A DNA stretch of 64,000 bases from Pantoea sp. SoEX (GCF_009829945.1 NZ_SZZT01000002.1:88510-152509); one strand, 5' to 3'. Shown: positions 13,594 to 24,833, counted from the stretch's first letter. Notes: generated by a model not told the origin, from the letters alone. Made by a program: numbers and translations.

Positions 13594-14658
13594 ATGAGCA
13601 AAAAATTAATGATTATGGGAGGAGGTACTGGAGGACATATTTTTCCAGGATTAACTATTGCTCACTATATGAAAGAAAAATTCAGTTGGAATGTGCATTG
13701 GTTAGGAACTCCTAACCATATGGAAAGCACAATAGTTCCGCAATATGATATTAAAATTCATTTCATTAAAATAAATGGATTAAAAGGTAAAAATATTACA
13801 ACTAAATTATTAGCACCAGTTTCTATATTTAATGCATTTTTTCAATCAAGAAAAATTATAAAATCATATAAACCAGATGTGGTTTTAGGTATGGGAGGAT
13901 ATGTTTCAGGACCAGGTGCTTTAGCATCTTGGAGTTATGGAATACCTATAATATTACATGAACAAAATAGTATTGCTGGTCTAACTAATCAGTGTTTAGC
14001 AAAAATAGCAAATAAAGTACTACAAGGATTTCCAAATGCTTTTCCAGGAGCTTATGTAGTTGGAAATCCTATAAGAAAAGATATATTGAAGTTAGCAAAT
14101 CCAAAAGAACGTTTCATAGACCGCAGTGGACCAATAAGAATTTTAGTCATAGGTGGCAGTCAAGGTGCGGGAATTATTAATAACATTTTATTAAAAGTTG
14201 CCTATTCTTTAGGTAAAAGAATTATTATATGGCATCAAACTGGAAGAAATGATAAACAAAAGGTAATTAGATTTTATATGCATTTAGGTCAAGATCAACA
14301 TATTGTTACTGACTTTATCGATGATATTGTTTCTGCATATTCTTGGGCAGATTTGATAATTTGTAGAGCAGGAGCATTAACAGTTAGTGAAGTTGCAGCC
14401 GTAGGGTTGGCAGCTATTTTTATACCATTTAAACACAAGGATTGCCATCAATACCTAAATGCTTTAAATCTTGTTCGGATAGGAGCTGCTAAAATATTTG
14501 AACCTGAAAAAGATAACTTATCAGATGATATAATAAAAACAATTATATGTTGGGATAGACCTTTATTACTTGAAATGGCACAAAAATCTAAAAAATTAGC
14601 AAAATATGATGCAACTGAACTTATTGCTCAAGAAATTATTAATATTTCTAAAAAATAA
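13594..14658 (+). CDS. murG: Undecaprenyldiphospho-MurNAc-pentapeptide GlcNAc transferase (lipid II synthase)
   Basis: The 354-residue product (E. coli 355) converts lipid I to lipid II at the inner face of the cytoplasmic membrane. The glycine-rich MGGGTGGHIFPGL near residue 8, GMGGYVSGPG near 105 and the C-terminal donor-binding GGSQGAGIIN near 190 and CRAGALTVSE near 260 are present. A TTTGAGG site precedes the ATG. It completes the membrane steps of peptidoglycan precursor synthesis encoded here. Confidence 0.97.
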   Translation: MSKKLMIMGGGTGGHIFPGLTIAHYMKEKFSWNVHWLGTPNHMESTIVPQYDIKIHFIKINGLKGKNITTKLLAPVSIFNAFFQSRKIIKSYKPDVVLGMGGYVSGPGALASWSYGIPIILHEQNSIAGLTNQCLAKIANKVLQGFPNAFPGAYVVGNPIRKDILKLANPKERFIDRSGPIRILVIGGSQGAGIINNILLKVAYSLGKRIIIWHQTGRNDKQKVIRFYMHLGQDQHIVTDFIDDIVSAYSWADLIICRAGALTVSEVAAVGLAAIFIPFKHKDCHQYLNALNLVRIGAAKIFEPEKDNLSDDIIKTIICWDRPLLLEMAQKSKKLAKYDATELIAQEIINISKK

Positions 14659-14728
14659 TAAAATAAAAATATTGTCTTTTTTCTTTATATGTACATTTAA
14701 TTATAAATAAATAAATTACGTTAAAATA

Positions 14729-16183
14729 ATGAATAAAAAAAAATTAATAAAATTTCATAATATAAAAACAAAAATGCATGATGTTAGTCATATTCATTTT
14801 ATAGGTATTGGTGGTTGTGGTATGGGAGGTATTGCTAAAATATTAATACATGAAGGATGTTATAATATCAGTGGTTCTGACATAATGCCTAATGTTATTA
14901 CTAAATACTTATCTAAATTAGGTACAAAAATTTATTTGAACCATTGTTCAGAAAATATAAATAATGCTAATTTAGTTGTAGTATCCAGTGCTATTGCTGA
15001 CAATAATCCAGAACTAATTTCTGCAAGAAAATCAAATATTCCAATAATAAGTCGTGGAGAAATGTTAGCAGAATTGATGCGTCTCCGTTATGGCATTGCT
15101 ATTGCAGGAACACATGGAAAAACTACTACAACAGCCATGTTGTCAAGTATATATATAGAAAATGGTTCAGATCCTTCGTTTGTTAATGGTGGTATTTCAA
15201 AAACAGAACATATACAAGCAAATTTAGGCAGTAGCAAGTATTTTATTGCTGAAGCAGATGAAAGCGATGCATCATTTTTATATTTAAGGCCAATAGTTGC
15301 TATAGTGACAAATATTGATTCGGATCATATGAATACTTATCAAGGAAAATTTGAAAATTTAAAACAAACTTTTATTAAATTTTTACATAATTTACCTTTT
15401 TATGGATATACCGTTATGTGTTTAGATGATATAACGATAAGAGATTTAATGACTTATATAAAGCGTCCCACTATTACTTATGGTTTTAGTAAAGATGCTG
15501 ATTTTAGAATAGAAAATTATGTACAAGATGGTACACAGAGTTTTTTTAGATTGATAATAAAAGATCATGTATGTTTAAAAATACAGCTTAATATTCCAGG
15601 AAAACACAATGCTTTGAATGCAGCAGCTGCTATAGCTGTATCTTATAACGAAGGAATTGATGAAAAATCAATTGTTAATGCCCTAAAATATTTTCAAAAC
15701 ACCAAAAGAAGATTTGATTTTTTAGGTACATTCTCTACAAAGGATATAAATGGAAATATTGGAACCGCTATATTAATAGACGATTATGGTCATCATCCAA
15801 ATGAAATTGATGCAACAATTAATACAATAAGATCAGGATGGCCTAATCGTCAGTTGTTAATGATTTTTCAGCCACATCGCTATACTCGTACTAGAGATAT
15901 GCTTACCGATTTTGCAAATGTACTATCAAAAGTAGATGTATTACTGATATTAAATGTCTACTCTGCTGGAGAGAAAATCATTCCTGGCGCTGATAGTCAT
16001 TGTTTATGTGATGCTATTAGAAAAATTGGTCAATTAAATCCAATTTTAATTAGAGAACCTCAACATATATCAAAAATTTTATTAAAATATATTTCTGGCA
16101 ATGACATTATTTTAACACAAGGAGCTGGTAATATTGGTAAAATTGCACACAATATTGCATGTTATAAATTAAAATTAAAATAG
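14729..16183 (+). CDS. murC: UDP-N-acetylmuramate:L-alanine ligase
   Basis: The 484-residue ligase (E. coli 491) adds the first amino acid to UDP-MurNAc. [14 protein letters not shown] near residue 22 is the dinucleotide-like UDP-binding loop, [12 protein letters not shown] near 123 is the ATP loop, and [13 protein letters not shown] near 350 and FQPHRYTRT near 380 are MurC-specific. The start codon region carries a run of nine A residues. It sits 70 bases after murG and 12 before ddl. Confidence 0.97.
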   Translation: MNKKKLIKFHNIKTKMHDVSHIHFIGIGGCGMGGIAKILIHEGCYNISGSDIMPNVITKYLSKLGTKIYLNHCSENINNANLVVVSSAIADNNPELISARKSNIPIISRGEMLAELMRLRYGIAIAGTHGKTTTTAMLSSIYIENGSDPSFVNGGISKTEHIQANLGSSKYFIAEADESDASFLYLRPIVAIVTNIDSDHMNTYQGKFENLKQTFIKFLHNLPFYGYTVMCLDDITIRDLMTYIKRPTITYGFSKDADFRIENYVQDGTQSFFRLIIKDHVCLKIQLNIPGKHNALNAAAAIAVSYNEGIDEKSIVNALKYFQNTKRRFDFLGTFSTKDINGNIGTAILIDDYGHHPNEIDATINTIRSGWPNRQLLMIFQPHRYTRTRDMLTDFANVLSKVDVLLILNVYSAGEKIIPGADSHCLCDAIRKIGQLNPILIREPQHISKILLKYISGNDIILTQGAGNIGKIAHNIACYKLKLK

Positions 16184-16195
16184 AATAAAATTTTT

Positions 16196-17137
16196 ATGAA
16201 AAAAAATAATAAAATAGCAGTAATAATGGGAGGGATCTCATCAGAACGTAATATTTCACTTATGTCAGGACATGCAATATTATCTAGTCTACGTAAAGAA
16301 AATATTAATGCTTATGCATTTGATACAAAATACCAATCTATACTAAATCTTAAAGAATATGGTTTCAATAAAGTATTTATTGCATTACATGGCAGAGGTG
16401 GTGAAGACGGTAAAATACAAGCAGTTTTAGATTTTTTAAATTTACCATATACAGGCAGTGGAGTAATGGCTTCATCAATTTCTATAGACAAAATAAGAAC
16501 CAAATTATTATGGAAAGGTTTAGGATTAAAGTCTAGTAAGTTTGTATCGCTGACATACAAGCAAGTAATGGAAGGTTTAGACATAACAACAAAAAATTCT
16601 ATTTCTATGTTAGGCTTGCCTTTGTTTATAAAACCAAATAGAGAAGGATCAAGCATAGGTGTTAGTAAAATAGATAAAATTAGTGAATTGCCAATAGCTA
16701 TAGAAAAAGCTTTAAATTATGATAATAATATTATCATTGAACAATTTATTAGTGGAGAAGAATATACCGTAGGTATTTTAGGAGATGAAATACTACCATT
16801 AATACAAATAAAAACAGATAAAAATTTTTATAATTACCAAGCTAAATATTTATCTAATAGTACGGAATATCATTTTATAAATAGTTTGACTATGCAGCAA
16901 AAATCGAAATTAAATGAATTAGTATTATCTGCTTGGCAGTCTTTAGGATGTACAGGTTGTGGGCGTATCGATGTAATGAAAGATAATCTAGGAGAATTTT
17001 ATTTATTAGAGGTCAATACCTCTCCTGGCATGACTCATCATAGTTTAATTCCTCTAGCAGCAAAAAAAGCAGGAATTTCTTTTTCAAGATTAGTTATCAG
17101 TATTTTAGAATTAGCAAACAATGAAAGTTATTTTTAA
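16196..17137 (+). CDS. ddl: D-alanine:D-alanine ligase
   Basis: The 313-residue ATP-grasp enzyme (E. coli DdlB 306) makes the D-Ala-D-Ala dipeptide used by MurF. ALHGRGGEDGKIQ near residue 64, the ATP-binding KPNREGSSIGVSKI near 143 and the C-terminal metal-binding LLEVNTSPGMTHHSL near 270 are intact; the conserved glutamate in GGISSERN is kept. Its place after murC corresponds to ddlB. ftsQ and ftsA, which follow in E. coli, are absent. Confidence 0.96.
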   Translation: MKKNNKIAVIMGGISSERNISLMSGHAILSSLRKENINAYAFDTKYQSILNLKEYGFNKVFIALHGRGGEDGKIQAVLDFLNLPYTGSGVMASSISIDKIRTKLLWKGLGLKSSKFVSLTYKQVMEGLDITTKNSISMLGLPLFIKPNREGSSIGVSKIDKISELPIAIEKALNYDNNIIIEQFISGEEYTVGILGDEILPLIQIKTDKNFYNYQAKYLSNSTEYHFINSLTMQQKSKLNELVLSAWQSLGCTGCGRIDVMKDNLGEFYLLEVNTSPGMTHHSLIPLAAKKAGISFSRLVISILELANNESYF

Positions 17138-17644
17138 ATCATATAATAACTGAACTGTTCCAGTATATCACTATGATATTAAACTGCATCATATAAATTA
17201 ATAATTTATATTAAAGTAAATATTTACAAAATTTTGTCATATTTTATAAATTGTTTTTTTGGTTTGTCCTGATATTTATTATTAAAGATAATAATTTACG
17301 TTAATTATTTCTTAAAATCAAATAATTAATTATATATTTTAATGTTATCATATTGATAATTATAAATAGATAATTATCATTTAATAGATCAATATACTAT
17401 ATTTAGATAAATGTTTCTTTGTAAGTTTAATAATATTATTTATCATCAGATAAAGTTGTATGTAAAATTGAAGTGTTAATATTACGTATATAAAATAATA
17501 CTTATGATATTTAAGAGTTATTATTCATAAATTATATATCTACTATTGTAGTTATACACAATCTATAATAAACAATAAAATATAATTAAAAATTTATTTA
17601 AAGCAAATATTATTTTAAGGATATAATACATCGAGGAGCAGATG
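17138..17644. other. Gene-free gap at the position of ftsQ and ftsA
   Basis: Just over 500 A/T-rich bases separate ddl from ftsZ, where E. coli has ftsQ and ftsA. I find no frame resembling either protein. A 9-bp inverted repeat (17354-17379, 8-base loop) and a near-perfect palindrome at 17191-17211 are present, but repeats of this size arise by chance in such composition. The region must hold whatever promoter serves ftsZ. Confidence 0.65.
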
Positions 17645-18796
17645 ATGTTAGAATCTATTGAATTAAACAATGAAGCAGTAATTAAAGTGATAGGTGTCGG
17701 TGGTGGAGGAGGTAATGCTGTAGAGCATATGGTACGTGAAAGAATTGAAGGAGTAGAATTTTTTATTGTGAATACTGATTCACAGGCTTTACGTAAAACA
17801 GCAGTAGGAAAAACTATACAAATTGGAAACAAAATCACAAAAGGTTTAGGAGCTGGTGCAAATCCAGAAGTAGGACGCAATGCTGCTGAAGAAGATAGAG
17901 AATCTCTTCGCTCTGCTTTAGAAGGTGCTGATATGATATTCATTACAGCAGGTATGGGAGGTGGCACTGGTACAGGTGCTGCACCAGTTGTAGCTGAATT
18001 AGCAAAAGATTTAGGTATTTTAACAGTTTCAGTAGTAACAAAGCCATTTAATTTTGAAGGAAAAAAACGTATGGCTTTTGCTGAAAAAGGTATAGCTGAG
18101 TTATCTAAATATGTTGATTCTCTCATAATAATACCTAACGATAAATTATTAAAAGTATTGGGTAGAGGTATATCTTTATTAGATGCATTTGGTGCAGCTA
18201 ATAATGTACTGAAAGGTGCTGTTCAGGGGATAGCAGAACTTATTACTCGTCCAGGACTTATTAACGTTGATTTTGCTGACGTACGTACTGTAATGTCTGA
18301 GATGGGATATGCTATGATGGGTTCTGGTGTAGCATGTGGTGAAGACCGTGCTGAAGACGCAGCAGAAATAGCGATTTCTAGTCCATTATTAGAAGATATC
18401 GACTTATCCGGAGCTCGAGGAGTATTAGTTAATATAACAGCAGGTTTTGACTTACGTTTAGATGAATTTGAAACGGTTGGTAACACTATTCGTGCTTTTG
18501 CTTCAGATAATGCTACTGTAGTAATTGGTACTTCATTAGATTCAGAGATGAATGATGAGTTACGCGTTACCGTGGTTGCAACAGGTATTGGTAATGACAA
18601 ATCTCAAGAAATTAAAATAGTACCTAACAAATCCTTAAACCATCAAACAGCTTTAGATTGTAGATATCATCAAAGTGGAATGCCCCTAATGCAAAAAGAT
18701 CAAAAATCCGCAAAATTATTTAGCCAAATGCAAAAAGTTAATAAGGAGCCTGATTATTTGGATATTCCAGCTTTTTTACGCAAACAAACTGATTAA
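17645..18796 (+). CDS. ftsZ: Cell-division tubulin homologue FtsZ
   Basis: FtsZ polymerises with GTP into the division ring. Two ATGs occur in tandem; I take the second (17645) because it lies 6 bases after the GAGGAG site and gives 383 residues, exactly the E. coli length. GVGGGGGNAVEHM near residue 18 and the tubulin signature GGGTGTGAAPV near 104 form the nucleotide site; the synergy loop NVDFADVRTV is near 207. The C-terminal tail EPDYLDIPAFLRKQ, which docks FtsA, ZipA and ZapD, is strongly conserved even though ftsA is absent here. The linker before the tail is about the normal length but diverged. Confidence 0.98.
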   Translation: MLESIELNNEAVIKVIGVGGGGGNAVEHMVRERIEGVEFFIVNTDSQALRKTAVGKTIQIGNKITKGLGAGANPEVGRNAAEEDRESLRSALEGADMIFITAGMGGGTGTGAAPVVAELAKDLGILTVSVVTKPFNFEGKKRMAFAEKGIAELSKYVDSLIIIPNDKLLKVLGRGISLLDAFGAANNVLKGAVQGIAELITRPGLINVDFADVRTVMSEMGYAMMGSGVACGEDRAEDAAEIAISSPLLEDIDLSGARGVLVNITAGFDLRLDEFETVGNTIRAFASDNATVVIGTSLDSEMNDELRVTVVATGIGNDKSQEIKIVPNKSLNHQTALDCRYHQSGMPLMQKDQKSAKLFSQMQKVNKEPDYLDIPAFLRKQTD

Positions 18797-19435
18797 TTAT
18801 CATATAATACATAGCCTTATATTATTAAGGAGAAATAATCAAGAATATGTGTTAATTTAATTAACTATAAAGTAGCGTTTTAATGTTATATTATTCATAA
18901 TATTATATATTAATTGTAATTGAAACAAAAGATAATATATTAAATAATAGTAACAAAAGTATTTATTCTAATAACGTTAAAAATTTTTTATTTATAATAT
19001 ATAATCTAATTATTTTGATGTATATGTAAGTACTAGTATTTCATGTTAAAAATATTTTATTCTTTAAGAAATTATTTGACATTTTTGATATTATGCATAA
19101 CGTAAAAAATAATTGTGAAAATAATATATTATGTATATATGATTTATGATAAATATTCTAAAAATAATGCATTGAATATTTTTATTAAAAAATGCTATAT
19201 ATAAATAATACTTACTAATAAGTAAGATATTTAATAATTATTTAGTAATAATATACTATATATCATCATAGCTTCATATTTTATAAATAGTAGTAAGACA
19301 ACACTAACTAAGTAAAAAAATATAAAATAAATAATAGTTAATTCTATGAAATTTAGTAATTAGTAATTAGATAAAAATAATAAAAATTTTATATTTTTAT
19401 CATATATTATTTTTATATTGAAATTGAGAAAAATG
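18797..19435. other. Gene-free gap at the position of lpxC and secM
   Basis: About 640 A/T-rich bases lie between ftsZ and secA. E. coli has lpxC and the secretion monitor secM here. I see no frame with similarity to either, and no arrest peptide. A TTGACA hexamer occurs at about 19076, but no convincing -10 sequence is at the right spacing. Short inverted repeats are present and expected by composition. Confidence 0.65.
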
Positions 19436-22045
19436 ATGAACTTAATAAAATTATTTACTAGTTTTTTTATTACTCGCAATGATCGTATTCTTCGAAATTT
19501 AAATAAAATAGTAGAAAGTATTAATGAACTAGAATCTGATTTTGAAAATCTTTCAGAAGATCAACTGAAATATAAAACCAATGATTTTCGCAAAAAATTA
19601 AAACAAGGAGCAGTACTAGAAAGCTTAATTCCTGAAGCATTCGCAACAGTACGTGAAGCCAGTAAGCGTATATTTGGAATGCGTCATTTTGATGTACAAT
19701 TAATAGGAGGATTAGTATTAAATAATCGTTGTATTGCTGAAATGCGTACAGGGGAAGGAAAAACATTAACTGCAACATTACCAGCATATCTGAATGCTTT
19801 GACAGGAAAAGGAGTTCATATAGTAACTGTAAATGATTATTTAGCAAGAAGAGATGCAGAAAATAATCGTCCATTATTTGAGTTTTTAGGTTTAACCGTA
19901 GGTATAAATTTACCAGGTATGTCTACAGATAGCAAAAAATTAGCTTATGCTGCTGATATAACTTATGGAACTAATAATGAGTACGGATTTGACTATCTTA
20001 GAGATAATATGGCATTGCTTCCTGAAGAACGTGTACAAAGAAAATTAAATTATGCAATAGTAGATGAAGTAGATTCTATTTTAATTGATGAAGCTCGTAC
20101 TCCTCTAATCATTTCAGGTCCTTCTGAAAATAGCTCAGATTTATATATAAAAATTAATAAAATAGTACCTTATTTAGTACAGCAAGATAAAGAAGATTCA
20201 GAAACTTTTCAAGGCGAAGGTGATTTTTGGATTGATGAAAAAATACGTCAAGTACAAATATCTGAACGCGGTTTGACTAAAATAGAAAAACTATTGGTTG
20301 ATGAAAACATTTTAAAATCTGGAGAATCACTTTATTCATCAATCAATATAATATTAATGCATCATGTTAATGTTGCTTTACGTGCTCATGTATTATTTGT
20401 TAAAGATGTTGACTATATTATCAAAAATGGGGAAGTATTAATTGTAGATGAACATACTGGTCGTATCATGCAAGGTCGCCGTTGGTCAGATGGTCTTCAT
20501 CAAGCAATTGAAGCAAAAGAAAATGTAAAAATCCAAAATGAAAATCGTACATTAGCGTCAATTACTTTTCAAAATTATTTTCGAATTTATGATAAATTAG
20601 CTGGAATGACTGGTACAGCAGAAACGGAAGCTTTTGAATTTAATTCTATATACAAACTTAATACTGTAGTAATTCCCACTAATAGACCGATGATCCGAAA
20701 AGATTTTTCAGATCTAATATATATGACTGAAAACGAAAAAATAGATTCTATAATTACAGATATTCGTCAATGTATTGAACGTGGACAACCGGTTTTAGTA
20801 GGGACTATTTCAATAGAAAAATCTGAAATTATATCTAATAGACTGAAAAATGCAAAAATTAAACATAGTGTGTTAAATGCTAAATTTCATTCTAATGAAG
20901 CTGATATCATTGCACAGGCTGGTAAACCTCGCACTGTAACCATAGCTACTAATATGGCAGGTCGCGGTACTGATATTATATTAGGTGGAAATTGGCGAAC
21001 AGAAATAGCTAAAATAAAAGACCTTTCTGAAACTAAAATGAAAGAAATAAAGTCATTATGGCAAAAATCTCATGATGAAGTAATATCTTCTGGTGGATTA
21101 CATATTATAGGAACTGAACGTCATGAATCTAGACGTATAGATAATCAATTACGTGGTAGATCTGGTCGTCAAGGAGATGCTGGGTCTTCTCGTTTTTATT
21201 TATCTATGGAAGACACTTTAATGCGTATTTTTGCTTCTGATCGCATTGCTAACATAATGCGTAAATTAGGAATAAAACAAGGAGAGGCTATTGAACATCC
21301 ATGGGTTACAAAAGCTATAGCAAATGCTCAACAAAAAGTTGAAAATCGTAATTTTGATATTCGTAAACAATTACTTGAGTATGATGATGTAACAAATGAA
21401 CAAAGATATGCTTTTTATAACCAACGTAACAATATTTTAGATTCTGATGATATAAGTAAAATTATTAATAATATAAGAAAAGATGTATATGAAAAAGTAG
21501 TTGATAACTATATTATTACACAATCTGAAGACAATTGGGACATTATTATTTTAGAAAATATTTTAATTATAGATTTTAATTTATCTATTAATCTTTCTGA
21601 ATGGTTTAATAGAAATAAAGAAGTTAATATGCAACAAGATGTTCTGTGTGAATATATTCATAATAAAGCAACAGAACAATATAAACAATATGAATATAAT
21701 ATAGGTTCTGTGCTTATGCGTAGTACGGAAAAAAAAATAATGTTACATACTTTGGACTTAATGTGGAAAGATCATTTAACTGCCATGGACTATTTACGTC
21801 AGGGAATTCATCTGAGAGGTTATGCACAAAAAGATCCTAAACAAGAATACAAACGTGAATCATTCTTAATGTTTACTGCAATGTTAGAAAACATAAAATA
21901 TGAAGTAATTACTATTTTACATAAATTGACACTAGAAATAAAAAAAGAAGAAAAAATTTTTAAATATAAAATCGGAAGGAATGATTTATGTCCATGCAAT
22001 TCTGGCAAAAAGTACAAACGTTGTCACGGTGCACTAGTACTTTAA
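19436..22045 (+). CDS. secA: Preprotein translocase ATPase
   Basis: SecA drives protein export through SecYEG. I prefer ATG 19436, 7 bases after GAG, giving 869 residues and an N-terminus like E. coli ([10 protein letters not shown]); ATG 19433 or an upstream TTG at 19418 are alternatives. [20 protein letters not shown] near residue 103 is Walker [15 protein letters not shown] near 206 Walker B, and [21 protein letters not shown] near 575 the helicase motif. The C-terminal linker is about 30 residues shorter than in E. coli (901), but the zinc motif [13 protein letters not shown] is intact at the end, so SecB or ribosome contacts may persist. Confidence 0.97.
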   Translation: MNLIKLFTSFFITRNDRILRNLNKIVESINELESDFENLSEDQLKYKTNDFRKKLKQGAVLESLIPEAFATVREASKRIFGMRHFDVQLIGGLVLNNRCIAEMRTGEGKTLTATLPAYLNALTGKGVHIVTVNDYLARRDAENNRPLFEFLGLTVGINLPGMSTDSKKLAYAADITYGTNNEYGFDYLRDNMALLPEERVQRKLNYAIVDEVDSILIDEARTPLIISGPSENSSDLYIKINKIVPYLVQQDKEDSETFQGEGDFWIDEKIRQVQISERGLTKIEKLLVDENILKSGESLYSSINIILMHHVNVALRAHVLFVKDVDYIIKNGEVLIVDEHTGRIMQGRRWSDGLHQAIEAKENVKIQNENRTLASITFQNYFRIYDKLAGMTGTAETEAFEFNSIYKLNTVVIPTNRPMIRKDFSDLIYMTENEKIDSIITDIRQCIERGQPVLVGTISIEKSEIISNRLKNAKIKHSVLNAKFHSNEADIIAQAGKPRTVTIATNMAGRGTDIILGGNWRTEIAKIKDLSETKMKEIKSLWQKSHDEVISSGGLHIIGTERHESRRIDNQLRGRSGRQGDAGSSRFYLSMEDTLMRIFASDRIANIMRKLGIKQGEAIEHPWVTKAIANAQQKVENRNFDIRKQLLEYDDVTNEQRYAFYNQRNNILDSDDISKIINNIRKDVYEKVVDNYIITQSEDNWDIIILENILIIDFNLSINLSEWFNRNKEVNMQQDVLCEYIHNKATEQYKQYEYNIGSVLMRSTEKKIMLHTLDLMWKDHLTAMDYLRQGIHLRGYAQKDPKQEYKRESFLMFTAMLENIKYEVITILHKLTLEIKKEEKIFKYKIGRNDLCPCNSGKKYKRCHGALVL

Positions 22046-22148
22046 TCTAGGAAAATTTATGTACTAATTAAAGTTAATTAATGTTAATGATTAATTTAAT
22101 GTAATTTTATGATAAGTAAAATCAATAACTTATTACTAATAATTATAT

Positions 22149-22892
22149 TCAGCAACATGCTATCTGAAAATCAAATTTCAATGGTATTATGTTATGTTTT
22201 TTATCAAGAGGTACGAAACGAATTGAATAGCGACTTTTATAACCTGATATCTTTGGATATATAAAATCTTTCATTTCTATCTGTAAACGTAATAAATCAG
22301 CTCCTACAGCATTATTTTGATAAAATCCATTAAGACTAGTTTGAGTTCTAAAAGTTCCTCCTTGTCTAATCAAATCTAAAATCATAGATAACGTTTTATG
22401 TACGGGTGATAAAGTTTCAAGCCAAGCTTGAACTTGAGTATTACGAGTTTCTTGTAAAAAATGTAACCAGATATGTAACCCTGGCAAATCAAAACTACAG
22501 CATCCACCAGGAATATTTAATCTTTGGCGAATAATACCAATTAAATCATCTTCTCTTAATTGTTGACCCATTCTAGGAGAGTTCATTAATTGCTCTGATT
22601 GTATTTTTAATTTATTGTTTATTCTATCAATTATTTTTAGATCTACACCTGGAATATCAGCCCACATAAGTAATTTTTGTTTTTGACGCTCTAGCTCTTG
22701 CAATAATTGAGTTCTTATATCACCTCTTTCAAAAATATCTAATAATTCGTCAATAAGCCGGAAAAAAATTAATGCATTAATAGTTTTGTTAATAGGAGTA
22801 GTTTCATCTAATTGATTAATAAGAAATTCTATTCTTAACCATGTTCGCATCTTTTCACTTAGCGGATGTTCGAACAGTACAGATGTACTCAT
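22149..22892 (-). CDS. zapD: FtsZ-bundling protein ZapD
   Basis: The 247 residues equal E. coli ZapD (YacF). It bundles FtsZ filaments by binding the FtsZ C-terminal tail. The N-terminal LFEHPLSEKMRTWLRIEFL and the central SIPGGCCSFDLP-like stretch (NIPGGCCSFDLPGLHIWLH near residue 128) identify it; the end FQIACC matches the family. It starts 4 bases after coaE, as in E. coli. Its retention, next to a conserved FtsZ tail, is striking because ftsA and other division genes are missing from this window. Confidence 0.96.
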   Translation of the reverse strand: MSTSVLFEHPLSEKMRTWLRIEFLINQLDETTPINKTINALIFFRLIDELLDIFERGDIRTQLLQELERQKQKLLMWADIPGVDLKIIDRINNKLKIQSEQLMNSPRMGQQLREDDLIGIIRQRLNIPGGCCSFDLPGLHIWLHFLQETRNTQVQAWLETLSPVHKTLSMILDLIRQGGTFRTQTSLNGFYQNNAVGADLLRLQIEMKDFIYPKISGYKSRYSIRFVPLDKKHNIIPLKFDFQIACC

Positions 22893-22896
22893 TATA

Positions 22897-23514
22897 TTAT
22901 CCCCGCTTAATTTTTGCTAACTTTATGTAAAATTTATGGAGTTTAATAACCTGCAAAAATGTGTTTTGTATTGTACCAGTATTGTTAATAATATCATCAG
23001 CAAAAGCCATGCGTTGATTGGGAGTTGCCTGAATTGCAATTATTTTTTCTACTTGAGTAAGTTTAACATTATCTCGAGTTTGTGTTCTTTTTAATTGTAC
23101 TGATTCTCTAACATTTACTACTAATATACGATTGGCTTGGTATTGTATTCTTTGTTCTATCAGTAAAGGTACAACCCACAGAATATAGGGTGATTTTGCA
23201 GTTTTTTTTAACTCTTGAGTTTTTATATTAATAATCGGATGCAAAAGATTATTTAACCAATATCTTTCTTCATTGTATTGAAAAATTCTTTCACGTAAAC
23301 TAGAACGTGAAAGAGAACCATGTTCAGTTAACATAGAACAACCATAACGTTTAATAATTTCTTTTAAAGCAAATGATCCTGGTTTAACTATTTCATAAGC
23401 TATTACATCAGAATCTATAATTGTGATATTGAATTTAGCAAAAATATTTGCAATAGTACTTTTTCCACTACCAATACCACCTGTCAGTGCTACTACATAA
23501 GGAATATTTTTCAC
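22897..23514 (-). CDS. coaE: Dephospho-CoA kinase
   Basis: The enzyme phosphorylates dephospho-CoA, the last step of coenzyme A synthesis. I choose the GTG at 23512-23514, preceded by AAGGG at a normal distance, which gives 205 residues (E. coli 206) and an N-terminus aligned with the family; an in-frame ATG 12 codons upstream exists. VALTGGIGSGKSTIAN near residue 8 is the P-loop, DSDVIAYEIV near 34 binds substrate, and LRERIF and WVVPLLIE are family motifs. It is co-directional with zapD. CoA synthesis here begins from panB/panC in the same window. Confidence 0.95.
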   Translation of the reverse strand: MKNIPYVVALTGGIGSGKSTIANIFAKFNITIIDSDVIAYEIVKPGSFALKEIIKRYGCSMLTEHGSLSRSSLRERIFQYNEERYWLNNLLHPIINIKTQELKKTAKSPYILWVVPLLIEQRIQYQANRILVVNVRESVQLKRTQTRDNVKLTQVEKIIAIQATPNQRMAFADDIINNTGTIQNTFLQVIKLHKFYIKLAKIKRG

Positions 23515-23718
23515 AAAACAACCCTTTTTCTGAATAAAATTAAATAACACTTTAAATAAAACATAGCATCAACAGAAAATAAATAATAGTTATTAATATA
23601 ATGGAACATAAAATAATAGTTAATATAATTTTTTGATACCTTATGTTATCAATAATAATATATTAATAAATCATTCTGATTTAATACTATTTATCAAATA
23701 TAAAAATTTTTTACTTAG

Positions 23719-24615
23719 TTATTTCATTTTTAATCTAATTGACATATCAATAGAATGTATATTTTTAGTTAAATCTCCAATAGAAATATAATCTACTCCA
23801 GTTTTAGCAATTTCTGTTATTATTTCATCATTAACATTACCAGAAACTTCTAAAGCTACACGTCCATTATTAACTTTTACTGCATCATTTATTTCTTCTA
23901 AACTAAAATTATCTAGCATTATTATATCTGCTCCTGCATCAATAGCTTGGATTAGTTCTTTTATTGATTCTACTTCTATCTCTATAGGATAGTGAGGAAA
24001 CATTGATAATGCCATTTTAATTGCTTTATGGATAGAACCAATAGTAATAATATGATTTTCTTTAATCAAAAAAGCGTCAGATAATCTAATGCGGTGATTA
24101 TTTCCTCCTCCACATGCTACAGCATATTTTAGAGCAGTACGTAATCCAGGTAAAGTTTTACGTGTATCTAGTAATTTTGTATTTGTATTATCCAAAAGCG
24201 AAACATAGTAATTTGTTTTAGTAGCCACACCAGATAGAGTCTGTATAAAATTTAAAATAGTACGTTCGCATATTACTAAGATACGTGCTGATCCTTCAAT
24301 TTCACATAATAATTGACCTGGGATGATTTTTTGACCATCTTTTATATACCAATTAATATTTACTTGTTGATTCAATAAATTAAATACTGTTTGTACCCAA
24401 TCCACGCCACAAAAAATACCTTCTTCATGATTTAAAATTTGAGCATATACTATGACATTTTTTGGTAACAAATTAGCAGTAATATCGTTATAAACGTTAA
24501 GTTGCTCTCCTAAATCTTCCTGTAAAGCTCTGCTAACAGATTCTTGTATATCTTGTTTGACTAATTTTATTAATTCCTGATAACGATCACGGAAATTATA
24601 TCTCCGGGTAGACAT
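23719..24615 (-). CDS. nadC: Quinolinate phosphoribosyltransferase (decarboxylating)
   Basis: It converts quinolinate and PRPP to nicotinate mononucleotide in de novo NAD synthesis. The ATG at 24613-24615 follows an AGAGGGAAG site and gives 298 residues (E. coli 297); a longer frame starting 29 codons upstream has no support. LLDTRKTLPGLRTALKYAV near residue 133, NHRIRLSDAFLIKENHI near 155 and ADIIMLDNFS near 215 form the active site. It implies that NAD precursors are made rather than imported, if nadA and nadB exist elsewhere. guaC, hofBC and ppdD, which stand between coaE and nadC in E. coli, are gone. Confidence 0.97.
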   Translation of the reverse strand: MSTRRYNFRDRYQELIKLVKQDIQESVSRALQEDLGEQLNVYNDITANLLPKNVIVYAQILNHEEGIFCGVDWVQTVFNLLNQQVNINWYIKDGQKIIPGQLLCEIEGSARILVICERTILNFIQTLSGVATKTNYYVSLLDNTNTKLLDTRKTLPGLRTALKYAVACGGGNNHRIRLSDAFLIKENHIITIGSIHKAIKMALSMFPHYPIEIEVESIKELIQAIDAGADIIMLDNFSLEEINDAVKVNNGRVALEVSGNVNDEIITEIAKTGVDYISIGDLTKNIHSIDMSIRLKMK

Positions 24616-24796
24616 ATTATCTTCCCTCTGAAATATTTTAGAATTTTCTTTTTTTAACATATAATCCATATAATTTATTTTTACTAAAGTGTTATGATAC
24701 ACTTATAAATTTAATTAAAATAATTTATTTTAACAATTGGTAATTTTTAATTTTATTATTTTAACTTAAATATAACTAAAATTATTGTAGTTAAAG

Positions 24797-24830
24797 ATTA
24801 CAAATTAGTAATAAGATATGAATTTGTAAT
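24797..24830. repeat. 10-bp inverted repeat next to the long palindrome
   Basis: ATTACAAATT at 24797-24806 is matched by AATTTGTAAT at 24821-24830, leaving a 14-base loop. It ends three bases before the 23-bp inverted repeat. Alone it could be a chance event in this composition; the adjacency is what makes it worth listing. Confidence 0.5.
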
Positions 24831-24833
24831 AAC

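Noticed and set aside
24734..24745. PdhR operator upstream of aceE
   Set aside because: Only one half-site (AATTGGT) is present, more than 700 bases from aceE, and pdhR itself is absent.
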